A stretch of 64,000 nucleotides of DNA from Bugula neritina. Taxonomy: Eukaryota; Bryozoa; Gymnolaemata; Cheilostomatida; Bugulidae. The stretch is taken from the NCBI GenBank assembly GCA_964035545.1, contig OZ037771.1, positions 1,364,001 to 1,428,000 of the forward strand, in the 5' to 3' direction. A program made the position numbers and the translations under genes. Positions 13,301 to 24,903 of this stretch are shown one piece after another (positions within the stretch are counted from its first letter, which is position 1; each line of letters begins with the position of its first letter). The notes below the pieces were generated by a model. It was not told where the DNA came from and ran no database searches. It saw nothing but the letters and a program-made list of their open reading frames with translations.

Positions 13301-16300
13301 AGACGGAGCTGGTGATGATGGATTAACAGAAATCAGGTTAGCTTTGTATATTGTCGAGTCTTTTCATAAAAACCATTCTTTTGAGCCTTTAAATCTCACA
13401 GAAGAGAATTGGGTTCTTTAAAGTATAAGCCAATTGTTTGTCACGGCTTGAGATTTTCCTTGAGTAGATGTAGTGGGTTTATCTTCACCTGATATATGAA
13501 TAAAATAACTGAGTAAGCGAATGCGAAAGAGTAAACACTCTTATAGCTCATGTAGTTACAAACTTTGTCATTTCTCCTGCTTTTAGAGATTTGATGAGAT
13601 TGACGACATACAAAATGGCGGAGCACTACCAGTCGTTGGGTCAGCCTCTCTCTGCTGCCAGTACATACCTGTCAGCTGACATGGTGGAGGTAACTCCTTA
13701 AATATCTCAGCAATAGTTAGTATTTGTCCTACATTGTTTGCAGCGTGTCACATCACACTATGTGACATTGGAGATGTGGTATTCACAGCTACAGGTTAAT
13801 GGGATTTGTATAAAATAATTTGAGTGCATGTCCTAGGAGTTGTCTGTTCTCCTAGATATACATGCTGTCATCTATTTCTACCTGCCACTGTTGAAGTTTA
13901 GTTGTGAGCCTATTTATTGCACTATCTGTCATTATTTAGTAAATATTCTACACAGGAAGGAGTTGCGGCCCTTGTCAAATCACACATGGTAGAGTTGGCC
14001 TTCACCTTAGCTCTGTCCTTCAACTTGACGCAGCTGGCTTGTGAGGCTGGAGAAATGCTTCTGTATCGATGTGACAAACTACGCAGGTAAAAACTTTGGG
14101 TATCATTACATAGATGTGTCTCATTAAATAGCTGTGTGTACTAGCCTATACCACTTTAATTACAATCCTTGGATGTTTCTAAATTTATTCAAATTGTGTA
14201 TTATATCTCGGGACATGGCGGTGGAAGGTGAGAAATTATATTTCTTTCATGCTTTTCATCTGTTGCTAAATATAAGAAGCACATGTATGATGTTTGTGAT
14301 ACACTCATATGAATGCAGTGGAGACAACTTCGGGATGAATATACTGAGGACTCTCAACAGTGAAAGGCTGGCCACCAAGTTCTGCTTGTGGAATATTAGG
14401 AATCCTAACTCAGCTGGTCTTAGGAAAGCAGTAAGTCTAGTAACGTACTTATTACACTTGCGCTATATACTGACACCATACACTTACACTAAATACAATT
14501 CTGATTTACATACTTTAATCTAGTCTGGTTATCTATATACACACACAATATTGACAGGTGAATGTTGAGTCCAATGAGAAAGCTGATCAGCTCTTGAAGT
14601 TGTCTGCACATTCACCAGTCACTAAACAAGTACGTCTGAAACTGCTTAGCAGTGACTCATCAGCGGGGTTAAAGATGGGAATCACCGTGATCTGCGGTAG
14701 GAGTTGTATTTTTTTGTAGCAGTATAAAATCGCTTCACATTTCACTACCACCTTCGCAACATTCACATCGCTATACTCTGTGACTGCGTTTTCATGACAG
14801 GCACATTTGTGCTTGCAATTTCCATCAACTTATTCCATGGGTGAATGAAAAATTCATTCAAATAATGCGCATCATGGAAATGTAGTAAATGTCTAGTTTT
14901 ATTTTGCTCTGCAGCCATTTTATTTGCTTTCAGATATGATGAAGAAGAAAGACTTTGTTCTCACCTCTGAAATTGAAGAAATGTTGGATTTCATGCAGTC
15001 CGTCCCTTCAGATATACTTATAGCTCATCCTATGTATGTATGGTCTATGTTTACTAGTGAGTTAGTGTGTTGCATTGTGTGTTGTATGTACTATATGTAT
15101 ACAGTAGTAGTGTATGTACAGTAGTAGTGTATGTACAGTAGTAGTGTATGTACAGTAGTAGTGTATGTACTGTAGTAGTGTATGTACAGTAGTACTGTAT
15201 GTACAGTAGTAGTGTATGTACAGTAGTAGTGTATGTACAGTAGTAGTGTATGTACTGTAGTAGTGTATGTACAGTAGCAGTGTAAGTACTGTAGTAGTGT
15301 ATGTACAGTAGTAGTGTATGTACAGTAGTAGTGTATGTAAACTGTACATGTTACAGACTGCTGTTTGACCTGCTAACAATAAGCTGCTACATCGGTGCTC
15401 TTAAAGCAGTGCGAAAGGGATATGACATCATCGTCAGACATCTGCTCATACTATCAGAACGCCGAATCAACTTTGACCAATCAACATGCATACCTCTCAG
15501 TGGATCTCAGATAATTAAAGACATCAATGCGTGGGATCGAAGGCTCAGGTTCGTTTTACTATAAAGATTAGAAAATATCAAACTTTTTTGTTGATTATAA
15601 CTAAACTATAATTTGTAGTTTAGAGACAGTATTTGAACTTTCAGGTGAAGAAACTTGGCAGTGAGAGTTGATAGGAATAATGTTTATGTGTTACAGCAGT
15701 CCACAGGAGTCGTCTGACCTTCGCTCTTTATACCGGCGAGCTAGTTTCAGCCAAGACCTCCAATCCAATACTTTGTATGGTCCAATCACAACGCCCGGTT
15801 CAACATTGCCTAGCTATTCGGACAAGAACAAGAGATCTATCATCTCTCACACTATTATCAAGGTATTGTCTTATAGCCATCATGTTGAATAGAGTTATAA
15901 TATTATATAGTAAGAGACAGTCGAGATACGAAGTGTAAATAACGGTACCAGGTAAAAATGGCACAGCTAATAATGGCACAAATGGCAAAGCAGGTAAATT
16001 GGCACATTTTCAATATTAGGGTCTGTGGTGGTTTGGGGATGGGGGTTCGGGGTTTAAGCATTGGGGGTTTGAGTTTGGGATTTGGGAAAATTTAACATCA
16101 GTGTGCCATTTTTACCTACTTTTCCATTTGTGCCATTATTACCTGTACCATTATTATCTAAAATCGTAAATAGCATACAACTGTGTGTTTGTAGGGTCCT
16201 GTGTATGAATTAGAAGACAATGAATCATGTATTTCTCTTGGGGAGGCCATTATGTGGGCTCAAGTCAATCCATTCAGTCCAATCAGCTGCTCTGAGAAAG

Positions 16301-16332
16301 TTGCATTAGCCAATAAAATCAACCCTATGTAA
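4387..16332 (+). CDS. WDR17: WD repeat-containing protein 17 (WDR17), 27 coding exons
   Basis: Exons: 4387-4509, 4628-4795, 5156-5247, 5658-5806, 6161-6320, 6635-6810, 7281-7462, 7990-8109, 8449-8595, 8729-8814, 8948-9037, 9212-9400, 9589-9791, 10093-10242, 11664-11794, 12208-12333, 12429-12584, 12937-13001, 13121-13336, 13587-13689, 13956-14086, 14319-14430, 14558-14696, 14934-15033, 15357-15548, 15697-15862, 16195-16332. All phases join, giving 1,269 residues against about 1,322 in human. Residues 1 to about 678 are WD repeats (VIIWDV, VKVWDV, ASGSDD...IRIW, SGSWDYSIILWD, SSRDSTVRLW). Residues from about 700 form a helical, TPR-like solenoid (AADIYLRLGNLEKYC). The end MWAQVNPFSP matches the vertebrate C-terminus. 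The architecture suggests a cytosolic scaffold; molecular function is not established. Exons 22-24 (14319-15033) diverge most and are the least certain part. A possible poly(A) signal is at 16604-16609. Tandem repeats lie against several of its splice sites, and a tRNA gene is antisense in intron 14. Confidence 0.93.
5921..6160 (+). repeat. 24-bp minisatellite, 10 units, carrying copies of the WDR17 exon-5 acceptor
   Basis: Ten head-to-tail 24-bp units fill the 3' end of WDR17 intron 4. Each unit ends in GCTATGTACGCAG, and the last unit's terminal AG is the acceptor for exon 5 at 6161. Every unit therefore presents an acceptor-like CAG followed by GT. In the WDR17 frame, using an earlier copy reads into TAA (unit core GTTAAATGG), so such transcripts would terminate. 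The open frames across the array on both strands are by-products of a unit length divisible by three. Confidence 0.9.
7894..7939. repeat. Short near-perfect hairpin in WDR17 intron 7
   Basis: A 21-bp arm beginning GTGCTTCTTTAA is followed by a 4-bp loop and its reverse complement with one mismatch. No gene is associated; it may be a remnant of a small inverted-repeat element. Confidence 0.6.
9792..9935 (+). repeat. Tandem TCTACCTGTATATG-type repeat at the donor of WDR17 exon 13
   Basis: Immediately after the exon 13 donor (exon end at 9791, then GTATGTCTACCTG), the intron consists of alternating 12- and 14-bp units such as TATATGTCTACCTG and TGTGTCTACCTG up to about 9935. The first unit overlaps the donor itself, so the array appears to have grown from the exon-intron junction. 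Confidence 0.8.
11089..11174 (-). tRNA. tRNA-Tyr (GTA anticodon) with 13-nt intron
   Basis: On the minus strand a full cloverleaf folds: acceptor CCCGTGA paired with TCACGGG plus discriminator A, D arm GCTC/GAGC, anticodon stem GAGGA/TCCTT and T arm ACCAG-TTCAAAT-CTGGT. The anticodon loop CTGTAGA carries GTA. A 13-nt intron interrupts it one base 3' of the anticodon, the canonical place for eukaryotic tRNA-Tyr introns. The A-box (TAGCTCAGTTGG) and B-box (GTTCAAATC) are intact, and a run of eight T follows at once (positions 11088-11081), a Pol III terminator. The mature tRNA would be 73 nt before CCA addition. It sits antisense inside WDR17 intron 14. Confidence 0.95.
12589..12657 (+). repeat. 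22-bp tandem repeat, 3 units, just after WDR17 exon 17
   Basis: Three imperfect copies of a unit like GATGTCATGTGACCTTTGAG begin directly behind the donor of exon 17 (exon end 12584). The unit contains TCATGTGA, an E-box-like core, but no regulatory role can be supported. Confidence 0.6.
15107..15345 (+). repeat. 17-bp minisatellite filling WDR17 intron 24
   Basis: About 14 copies of TGTATGTACAGTAGTAG fill most of the 323-bp intron between exons 24 and 25. Each unit contains GTATGT, the motif of the true donor (exon end 15033), followed within ten bases by TACAG, resembling the true acceptor (ends 15356). Open frames on both strands here are repeat artefacts. Confidence 0.85.
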
Positions 16333-19300
16333 TTATGTTGTAGACTCAGTTGTATATAACCATTCCCACATAACTCTTATTTAACTTTTTGCTATTTTAG
16401 CAAGTAATTTTAATATTAGTGCCATAGCATATTGACAAATATATTAGAAATGAAATGTTATATTTAGTAGTCAAATGATTATATTATTTTGTAAAACTTT
16501 ACTTAATGGATATGCCATAAAAGTGTTGTAATCAAATTGTAAAAATTTTATTTTCTATGTTGTACAATTCCCCAAACTACAACAATTAGTGAACTAGTAT
16601 GAAAATAAACTCAATGTTTTCACACAAATTTTCTACACCTTTAATTCATTATAAACTTCAAAATACTTATCATGAAAATACAAGTTTTCATGTATATATT
16701 TAATAATTCACTTATGCATTGTCATTGCAGTTCTACGAAAAATTGTCATGAACAAGATTTATCAAATAATTAGTTAATGATGACTTTAGCTTTAACTACC
16801 TTCCCACTATTAACTTACCACTTGATATTTGTATCATTACCTACTTCAGTCATACAAGCAGTCACAATGGCATTTCCTAGTATAATAAACAACTAACTAC
16901 TGTGTAAACAACAAACTACGCTGTCTCCATTCCTTCATTGGCAGCACCAACTCTACTGGTCACAAAATAGTTGACAGGACATTAGTAGTGGTGAGCACTA
17001 AGCTGGTCATTACTGTCTCCATATATTTAGTATTGACATTGATTGACACCATTAGTTAGATGACAAGTATACCTTCTATCAACTAGGTCATTGTAAGTGA
17101 ACTCATTACTGCTCTTCATGCATCTCAATGTTTATCAGGAGATTAAATCTGAGGGGGACAAGACAATGCCCTACCTGCCGTGCTCAGACTTTATTTTTAG
17201 ATTTGTTTATGAAAGCTGAATGCTAATAGAATTCTATAAATTTTAGCTATAATTTAGCTTTCACTGCATCTGATGAATATCTTATATAGCTAAGCAAAGC
17301 TTTATTTGGTGCTGAAAATTCACGTTGCTGATGTTGATCAGAACTCTACTTGGTTATGTGTAATTTATCTCTTGATGGACTTAAATATTTGCAAACTATT
17401 TAAGAAGGTAAACATTTTATTCTAGTGTTTTCATATTTCACCTAAACTATAATATAGTGTAATTTGCAAATGTTTTTAAATAGTTTTTTCTTGGTATCAC
17501 TTTTTGATGCATAGTAATCTTTTTCATTATTAAAAGATTAACCTTATGTTTATAAATCTCTATAGTGTACAAGCATATGCATGGCATAATACATATTTCA
17601 GTATAGAAAAGGAAGGCTGGTCTATACTATATAATATTTTTATATAACTTCATTGCTAATGTAACAAGTATATATAGCCTACATTATACAAACATTTTTT
17701 AAGAACAAAAATTAGACTGGAGAGTGAAGGTGTCCCAAACCAAAGCTTTATAGTAAAATTAAAAAACTTAGGCTATCTCAATTTCCCCAGTTCTGCCCCT
17801 AAATGTTTAGTTTATGATTAGCATTAACCAGTATTAGAATTAGTAGTAGTACGGCTACTAATTCAGTATAAACTAAAGTAAAATTTGGTAGTACTACTAC
17901 TTAAACTTTATTTTTTATTGTTATGCTTTATGGACTTAAAATAGTTTGGACTACCTTCATAATTATAATATAGATAATTATAGTTTCAGATAGTGACGGT
18001 CATATAACATCATGATCTCATCAAATCAAGTTTGTATTAAATTTAAACTGACAAAACTACTACTTGTCCTATAATTGATAACTATAATAGTTTTAGTATT
18101 GGTGTTACTAGTATTACTAGAGCTGCAGGTTGTTGACTATAGTAACCATATTTTTATAATAATAATAGTTATTGTTATTATTTGGGTTTCTTTTTATAAA
18201 ACTCATGCCTTTTGAAGTTGCTAAATTTGCACACATTGTTTAACAACTTAACTTGACTTTATCCCAATCTTAATAATGTAAATAATAAAGTGTAGCATTA
18301 GCTCATTATTTAACTTGTTCTACTTTCCAAGGTATAGACTTCTGTAACCATTATATCCATTGCTTTACAATTAACAAATGATAGCTCATACAATAGATAA
18401 ACTAATTTTAAAAGTTTTAGATTAATTCTTTTAGATTATCTGTTTTTATTAAATTAAGTATATTTTTATAGGTTATTGTATGTATATGACATGGGTGGGT
18501 GCTTAAAAACTCCTACTTTTGTTACAAATGTATGATTCCTAGACTTCGTCTTTAAAGCTGTTTTTCCTCCTTTGTTTTTGCTGTAATTTTACCAGCGCCT
18601 AAACTCAGCAATTTTAATATTCTTCTCTTTTAGCAGAAGTTGCCTGCTCTTTGTCTCACTAGATATAGCTCACACTGGATGTACCCCACACACTATGTAT
18701 GCAGGACAGGGAGTTAAACTAGCTAGTTAGTGGTTGTCCTCACCACACTCAGAGAATGAGTTGTTATGGTAATTTACTTTTCTATAGAATAAGTTTTGTT
18801 TCTTCTTCCTCCAAGCTATGATATATAATAACATAGATAAACTACAGGGAGTGTTGCCTAGCTGGGAGTAGATTTACTAGCATGGGTTTGTAAATTTTGT
18901 AACAGTTTGGAACCCTTTTAATTTTTGGATTGTAAATGAGGACGTTGTTGATAATGATATTGCTATTAACAGTAAAATCAAGCTTATAGTTAAATACAGG
19001 TGGTGTTTTGTAATATTAGTGCAGCATGCTTTCCTTAGTAATGCAACGTTAAGTTGCAGCTCAATAAAAATGAAGTATTATAAACTCAATAATTTCTTGT
19101 AATAAGTGGAATATAGTAGCTATACTAGTGGCTCACTATAGAGTATAAGATAATGACAAGGACTGTCTTGCATGCGATCGGATTCTCTATTATATTATAC
19201 AGTTTATGTTCTCTGTTTTGTTGTACAGTTTATATTATCATAGGCCTATTTTGTTTATAGTTATTATTTAGTGTGTAATTATTCTACTTGGGAATGTGAT

Positions 19301-20586
19301 TGTTTTGTAGAAGTGCTGTTTTTGATAGCAAAGGTGTAATAGGAGTGGTATGATAGGAATGTAAAGTCACCGAAGTTGTAAACTTTGTGGTGCTCTGTCT
19401 CGGCTATACCTTTCAAAGTAAGTTTCATATTTCTCATTTCCTATTTCAATTATATTGTAGTGAAGGAGTATAAAGTATATATTATGTGTATTATGTGTAT
19501 TATATATGAGTATCTAATGTGTATTATATAATCACTATTCTGGTATGTGAGATTTGATCACCATTTCTCACCGTAACTGTTTTAATACTTGTTATAATGT
19601 TAGTTTTTGCTGGTGTGAGAGTATAGAGTATATATTATGTAGTACAAAGCTGCACTATTAAAGAGGGGTATAGAGTATATATTATAAGCTACTGGATTCA
19701 TTTTTAGGTAATTAAATAAATTAATAAATCTGTCTTTCAACTTTGATGTTCAGAATCCATATCAACTTTTTTAGATTTAAGTGTGCCAGCCAAGTGAGCA
19801 AATGATGGCCGAAGAAAATACTTTCATCTAGTAGCCATTGAGCACAGTAAGACCTCTGGAACTGTAGCAACTGCTAGAAGGCCGGCTAAAGCAATACTAC
19901 CTACTCTTGACATGCTAGAAACTTCAACAGTTGATGAACGAGCTATACAAAAGAAAAGAGTGTCAATTCATCAGCTCCAGTCCATGTATATCATGTGATT
20001 TCTCAGTGAAACAATGGTGTCTGATTCGTCTCCAACTATCTCACAAGGTTCCTGTTTCCATCCTACATTTGAATGTGCCAACAGTACAAGACATCAACTT
20101 GTGGAATGTGGATGTAGACCAAACATATAGATAGGATCAGAGACTCTAAAGGCAAATTAAACAAAACCTGATGGGAAGTCTTATCCTTCATATTCCAGAA
20201 TTGAAAGGGCTTTTAATTACAGAAGACACAAATTTATTTGATAATTTCAATGTCTTAAGTTTTTACAAATGTTATCTGTTTCTTTGAATTATTTTGTAAT
20301 TGTATATGTTATAGGTGTTTATATAAATATTGACGAAGTTTGTCATAGAAAATAGCTTCACTTTTTTACAAAGTTTTATAGTAATTGTGTTTATTGATGA
20401 TTTATGTAGAAACTGAGTTGAAATATTATGTTGCATATAAAAATTCATTATAACAATTGTATTTAAACAAACAAGATGGTAGGCATGGTGTAAGTTATTG
20501 CTAGAGTGAATTTTTTTGCATCAATTATTCTAATAAAGTTGAGCTAAATGTGCAGTTGGTGAGTAGTTTTACCCAAGTTTAGACTA
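16333..20586. other. Intergenic / WDR17 3' flank; no gene seen
   Basis: The first few hundred bases are the WDR17 3' UTR, with AATAAA at 16604-16609. The rest is AT-rich with many stops. The 67-codon frame at 19931-20134 has no splice context or recognisable domain, so I do not call it. A long 3' UTR or a non-coding RNA cannot be excluded without expression data. Confidence 0.5.
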
Positions 20587-21178
20587 AGTTCCATCCACTT
20601 TCAAGGTAATAATTAAATATGGCTCCTCTTACTTCCATGGTAACTAAATAAAGCCACGCCCACTTTTAGGGTAATTAAATATGGCTACCCCTAATTGCAG
20701 GGTAATTAAATATGGCTACTCCTACTTCTATGGTAACTAAATAAAGCCACGCCCACTTTTAGGGTAATTAAATATGGCTCCTCCCACTTTCAGGATAATT
20801 AAATATGGCTACCCCTAATTGCAGGGTAATTAAATATGGCTACTTCTACTTCCAGGGTAATTAAATATGGCTCCTCCCACTTCCAGGGTAATTAAATATG
20901 GCTCCTCCCACTTTCAGGATAATTAAATATGGCTACCCCTAATTGCAGGTTAATTAAATATGGCTACTTCTACTTCCAGGGTAATTAAATATGGCTCCTC
21001 CCACTTTCAGGGTAATTAAATATGGCTACTCCTACTTCCAGGGTAATTAAATAAAGCCACGCCCACTTCTAGGGTAATTAAATATGGCTACCCCTACTTG
21101 CAGGGTAATTAAATCAAGCCACACCCACTTTTAGGGTAATTAAACATGGCTACTCCTATTTTTAGGGTAATTAAATAG
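20587..21178 (+). repeat. 30-bp minisatellite, about 19 units, two alternating variants
   Basis: Units share the core AGGGTAATTAAATA and then take one of two forms: TGGCTCCTCCCACTTCC (or TGGCTACCCCTAATTGC) and AAGCCACGCCCACTTTT. Variants are interspersed, implying higher-order duplication. It lies in intergenic DNA. Confidence 0.88.
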
Positions 21179-21957
21179 AGTCCAACTGTTTAGTTCTACA
21201 AGTCAAGTCATATTTCTAGTTGCTTCTGCAAATATTGAAGTTATCTACTCAACACAGCAACTGTAATAGATTTACTCAATGTACACTAGAAGCTATTTCA
21301 ATCTTCAATGAAGTTTATTTTGTTTCTTTAGAAAAATTTACATTGAACTGAGTTAAGAAATGTATAATAAAACAATAATTATAATAAACAGTAAAATTTT
21401 GAAACCAAGTTGGAAATAAGATCAACAGCATTGATTGAAGCATAACAGGTTAAAGCGGCATTAGCTAACCATACAACAAGTAATATAACTAAACTATTAC
21501 TGAATAAAATTGAAACACTACTATATACTATTACAAAACAATTAGTTTGACATTTAGCAAGAATATAACAATTATAAGAACATGTCTGCTTAAAACCAGG
21601 CTTAATAAAGTTTCTCAGCTCAAAGATACTAGTTGGCATAGCTAAGTAATATGCTTCAGCTGGCTCTGTGTTATATAAGGTATGCTTTCCTTGAAAGTTG
21701 AGTTGTTTCTGTCATATTGCTGTTTGTTTAGTACATCCAAGAAGAGAGTTCTAAACTATAATAGAATATCATAAACATTAAAGACTCATGTCAACATCAA
21801 TATAGAACTTTATTTAATATGATAAATATCTAAAGCGTGATGCAGTGACTTATATAATAAATTATAGATGCCACGAAAAATACCTCTTACTATAGTAAAC
21901 ATACCCATACTTTAGTATAATAGATAGAGATGAAAATCTTAATTCTTATTGTAGTCA
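21179..21957. other. Spacer between two minisatellites; nothing recognised
   Basis: AT-rich unique sequence. The 86-codon minus-strand frame at 21379-21639 is hydrophobic by composition but has no splice context or family resemblance, so it is not called. Confidence 0.4.
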
Positions 21958-21989
21958 ATATATGCTATTACACTCCTTAGTATAATCAA

Positions 21990-23130
21990 TATACACACCT
22001 GAGTATAGTAAACATACACATCGTAGTATAGTAAATATACACACCTTAGTATAGTAAATATACACACCTTAGTATAGTAAATATACATATCTTAGTATAG
22101 TAAATATACACATCTTAGTACAGTAAATATACACATCTTAGTATAGTAAATATACACATCTTAGTATAGTAAATATACACACCTTAGTATAGTAAATATA
22201 CACACCTTAGTATAGTAAATATACACACCTTAGTATAGTAAATATACACACCTTAGTATAGCAAATATACATATTTTAGTATAGTAAATATACATTCCTT
22301 AGTATAGTAAATATACACATCTTAGTATAGCAAATATACATATTTTAGTATAATAAATATACATATCTTAGTATAGCAAATATACATATTTTAGTATAAT
22401 AAATATACATATCTTAGTATAGCAAATATACAGACCTTAGTATAGCAAATATACATATTTTAGTATAGTAAATATACACATCTTAGTATAGTAAATATAC
22501 ACACCTTAGTATAGTAAATATACACATCTTAGTATAGTAAATATACAGACCTTATTATAGTAAATATACACACCTTAGTATAGTAAATATACACATCTTA
22601 GTACAGTAAATATACACACCTTAGTATAGTAAATATACACACCTTAGTATAGTAAATATACACATCTTAGTATATTAAATATACACATCCTAGTATAGTA
22701 AATATACACACCTTAGTACAGTAAATATACACACCTTAGTATAGTAAATATACACACCTTAGTATAGTAAATATACACATCTTAGTACAGTAAATATACA
22801 CACCTTAGTATAGTAAATATACACACCTTAGTATAGTAAATATACACATCTTAGTATATTAAATATACACATCTTAGTATAGTAAATATACACACCTTAG
22901 TATAGTATATATACACACCTTAGTATAGTAAATATACACACCTTAGTATAGTAAATATACACATCTTAGTATATTAAATATACACATCCTAGTATAGTAA
23001 ATATACACACCTTAGTACAGTAAATATACACATCTTAGTATAGTAGATATACACACCTTAGTATAGTAAATATACACACCTTAGTATAGTAAATATACAC
23101 ACCTTAGTATAGTAAATATACATACCTTAG
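21990..23130 (+). repeat. 23-bp minisatellite, about 49 units
   Basis: A 1.1-kb array of CTTAGTATAGTAAATATACA plus CAC or CAT. Diverged copies extend upstream to about 21958, and the array ends at 23130. Single-base variants (AGTACAG, AGTATAGCA, TATTAAATA) recur in blocks, indicating block duplication. Intergenic and non-coding. Confidence 0.9.
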
Positions 23131-24903
23131 GGTATTAAGTTGTACAGATTTTACATATCCTGAGATCAGACAAGGTGAAGGTCACAACCGCTAAAAGAAA
23201 TGAGTCAGGTAGTTGTATCAGGCTGGTAATCCGTAAGGTTTATAGGCACTTGTTACAAACTAATAACTTATATATAAAGATATAGAAATCAAAGGCATTT
23301 ACAGCTCTTGTAAGTCTCCATTCTACAACCAATGAATTAGAACTGAACTAGAACTTAGATACTTATAATCCAATGGCTACAAAATGCAAGTCAGTTACAA
23401 TCAGACTGAGCAAGCTTAATACTGTCCCAGTCAGTGTACCACCTTCCAGTTACAAAATACTATTAGACAACAGCTTTGGCTTTATAAGCACAGGTTGGCT
23501 TTTATTGTTTGAAACAGCTGAAAGCTTAGCTATTATTCTAATGTAGCTATACTTATATATACTATAACTATGTACTATAACTGTTAGCAATGACAAATAA
23601 AATGTTGCGTATATTAATAAAAACTCAAGAAAGAGAATCTGATATACTCCCAGCCTTGTTTTCCTTCCACACATAAGCAAGCTGTAAACTTACAGGTTTT
23701 AATTATATATAGAAGTTCTGAAGCATTAAGCAATAAACTGACAAAATAGCAATAAGTTATAATTTAGAAAATTTGAATTTAGATAAAATGAGGTTAGGTA
23801 TAATTTATAAGGAACAGGTTGAACAGCTCCAAAATCAAACAATTTGTTTCAATGAAGACAATGATCTTATCAACATGAAAGTCTCATACTTTATTTCCTT
23901 TCTTCACAACCAAATTGTGTACAATATGCAGACAAACAAGGAAACGGGGCTGACTTACCACTTTCTTCTAATTGTGCAGGACACTGGCTAATATTTTAAT
24001 TTCAATGCATTCTTTAAGATTAACTTTACTTTAAATGCAATTATCTCATTGCATGCATGTTGCAGATGTACACTAAAGACTACTAAGATGGGGCATAAAG
24101 TATGACATCAAAACCGACAGATTGTCAATAGATGAGCTCTTCATCAAACTGGGTGTATAGAGCTGCCACATGGGAGCCCAGTAGTTATAAATAATAGTTC
24201 ATCGTAATTTTATAATATAACTTATATGTAAAAATAATGTTTCATATTTGCAGACAGTTTAAAAATCAGTTTAGATAGTTCAAGAATTAGTCTAGAATGG
24301 ATTTTTTGAGTATCTCAAAGCACTAAAGATTGTAGACTACAACAAATAAGAGAGTTGCATCATTATTGATTCATCATAGTAATCTCTGTCACTTGTTGTG
24401 TATATTAATATAGGTGTAATTGCTGGGGTTGCATTTCATAATAGACTAGAAGCTAATCCCACACTAATCTGATTATTATTAATCATCACCAGAAGGTAAC
24501 AATCTCCAGAAGTTGAGAAACTCCTCCGCAAACCATCCAATTACTCATCAGTGAAGATTATATTTTGAAATTTCCATTCCGCAATCAATTAGAATATTTC
24601 CTGCCAATATACGATTTCAACGCATTTACTTGTAGTTAATGAGTTTTGTTACTGCCTTCTACGAGCTAGCACAGCTTAGCATGCTAATTTGGCATAGACT
24701 CAGGTCTATTCATTTTTCTTGCTGATAATTGGGTGACTAGTGGGCCCACCCGTAATGCTAGAAATAATTCTGAAACTAGAGTACTTCTGCTAAACGTACC
24801 AGCTCCTGGTGGTAAAGGTGGCACTGCAAAGTATTGGTGCTCATAGATATACAGGCACTTGCTATATCATTTCACTCTTGATCCTGACAGCTACTAAGGC
24901 ACC
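23131..24903. other. Upstream flank of the secreted SMB-mucin gene; no gene seen
   Basis: Unique AT-rich sequence that should contain the promoter and 5' UTR of the gene starting at 24904. Frames at 23450-23680 (minus) and 23773-23991 (plus) show no domain, splice context or coding bias. No core promoter element was identified with confidence. Confidence 0.4.

Noticed and set aside
15062-15379. Minus-strand 105-codon frame rich in Tyr/Thr/Leu
   Set aside because: It is the antisense of the 17-bp minisatellite within WDR17 intron 24.
19931-20134. 67-codon plus-strand frame
   Set aside because: No splice context, codon bias or domain; length is expected by chance.
23773-23991. 72-codon plus-strand frame upstream of the SMB gene
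   Set aside because: No recognisable features, and no splice link to 24904.
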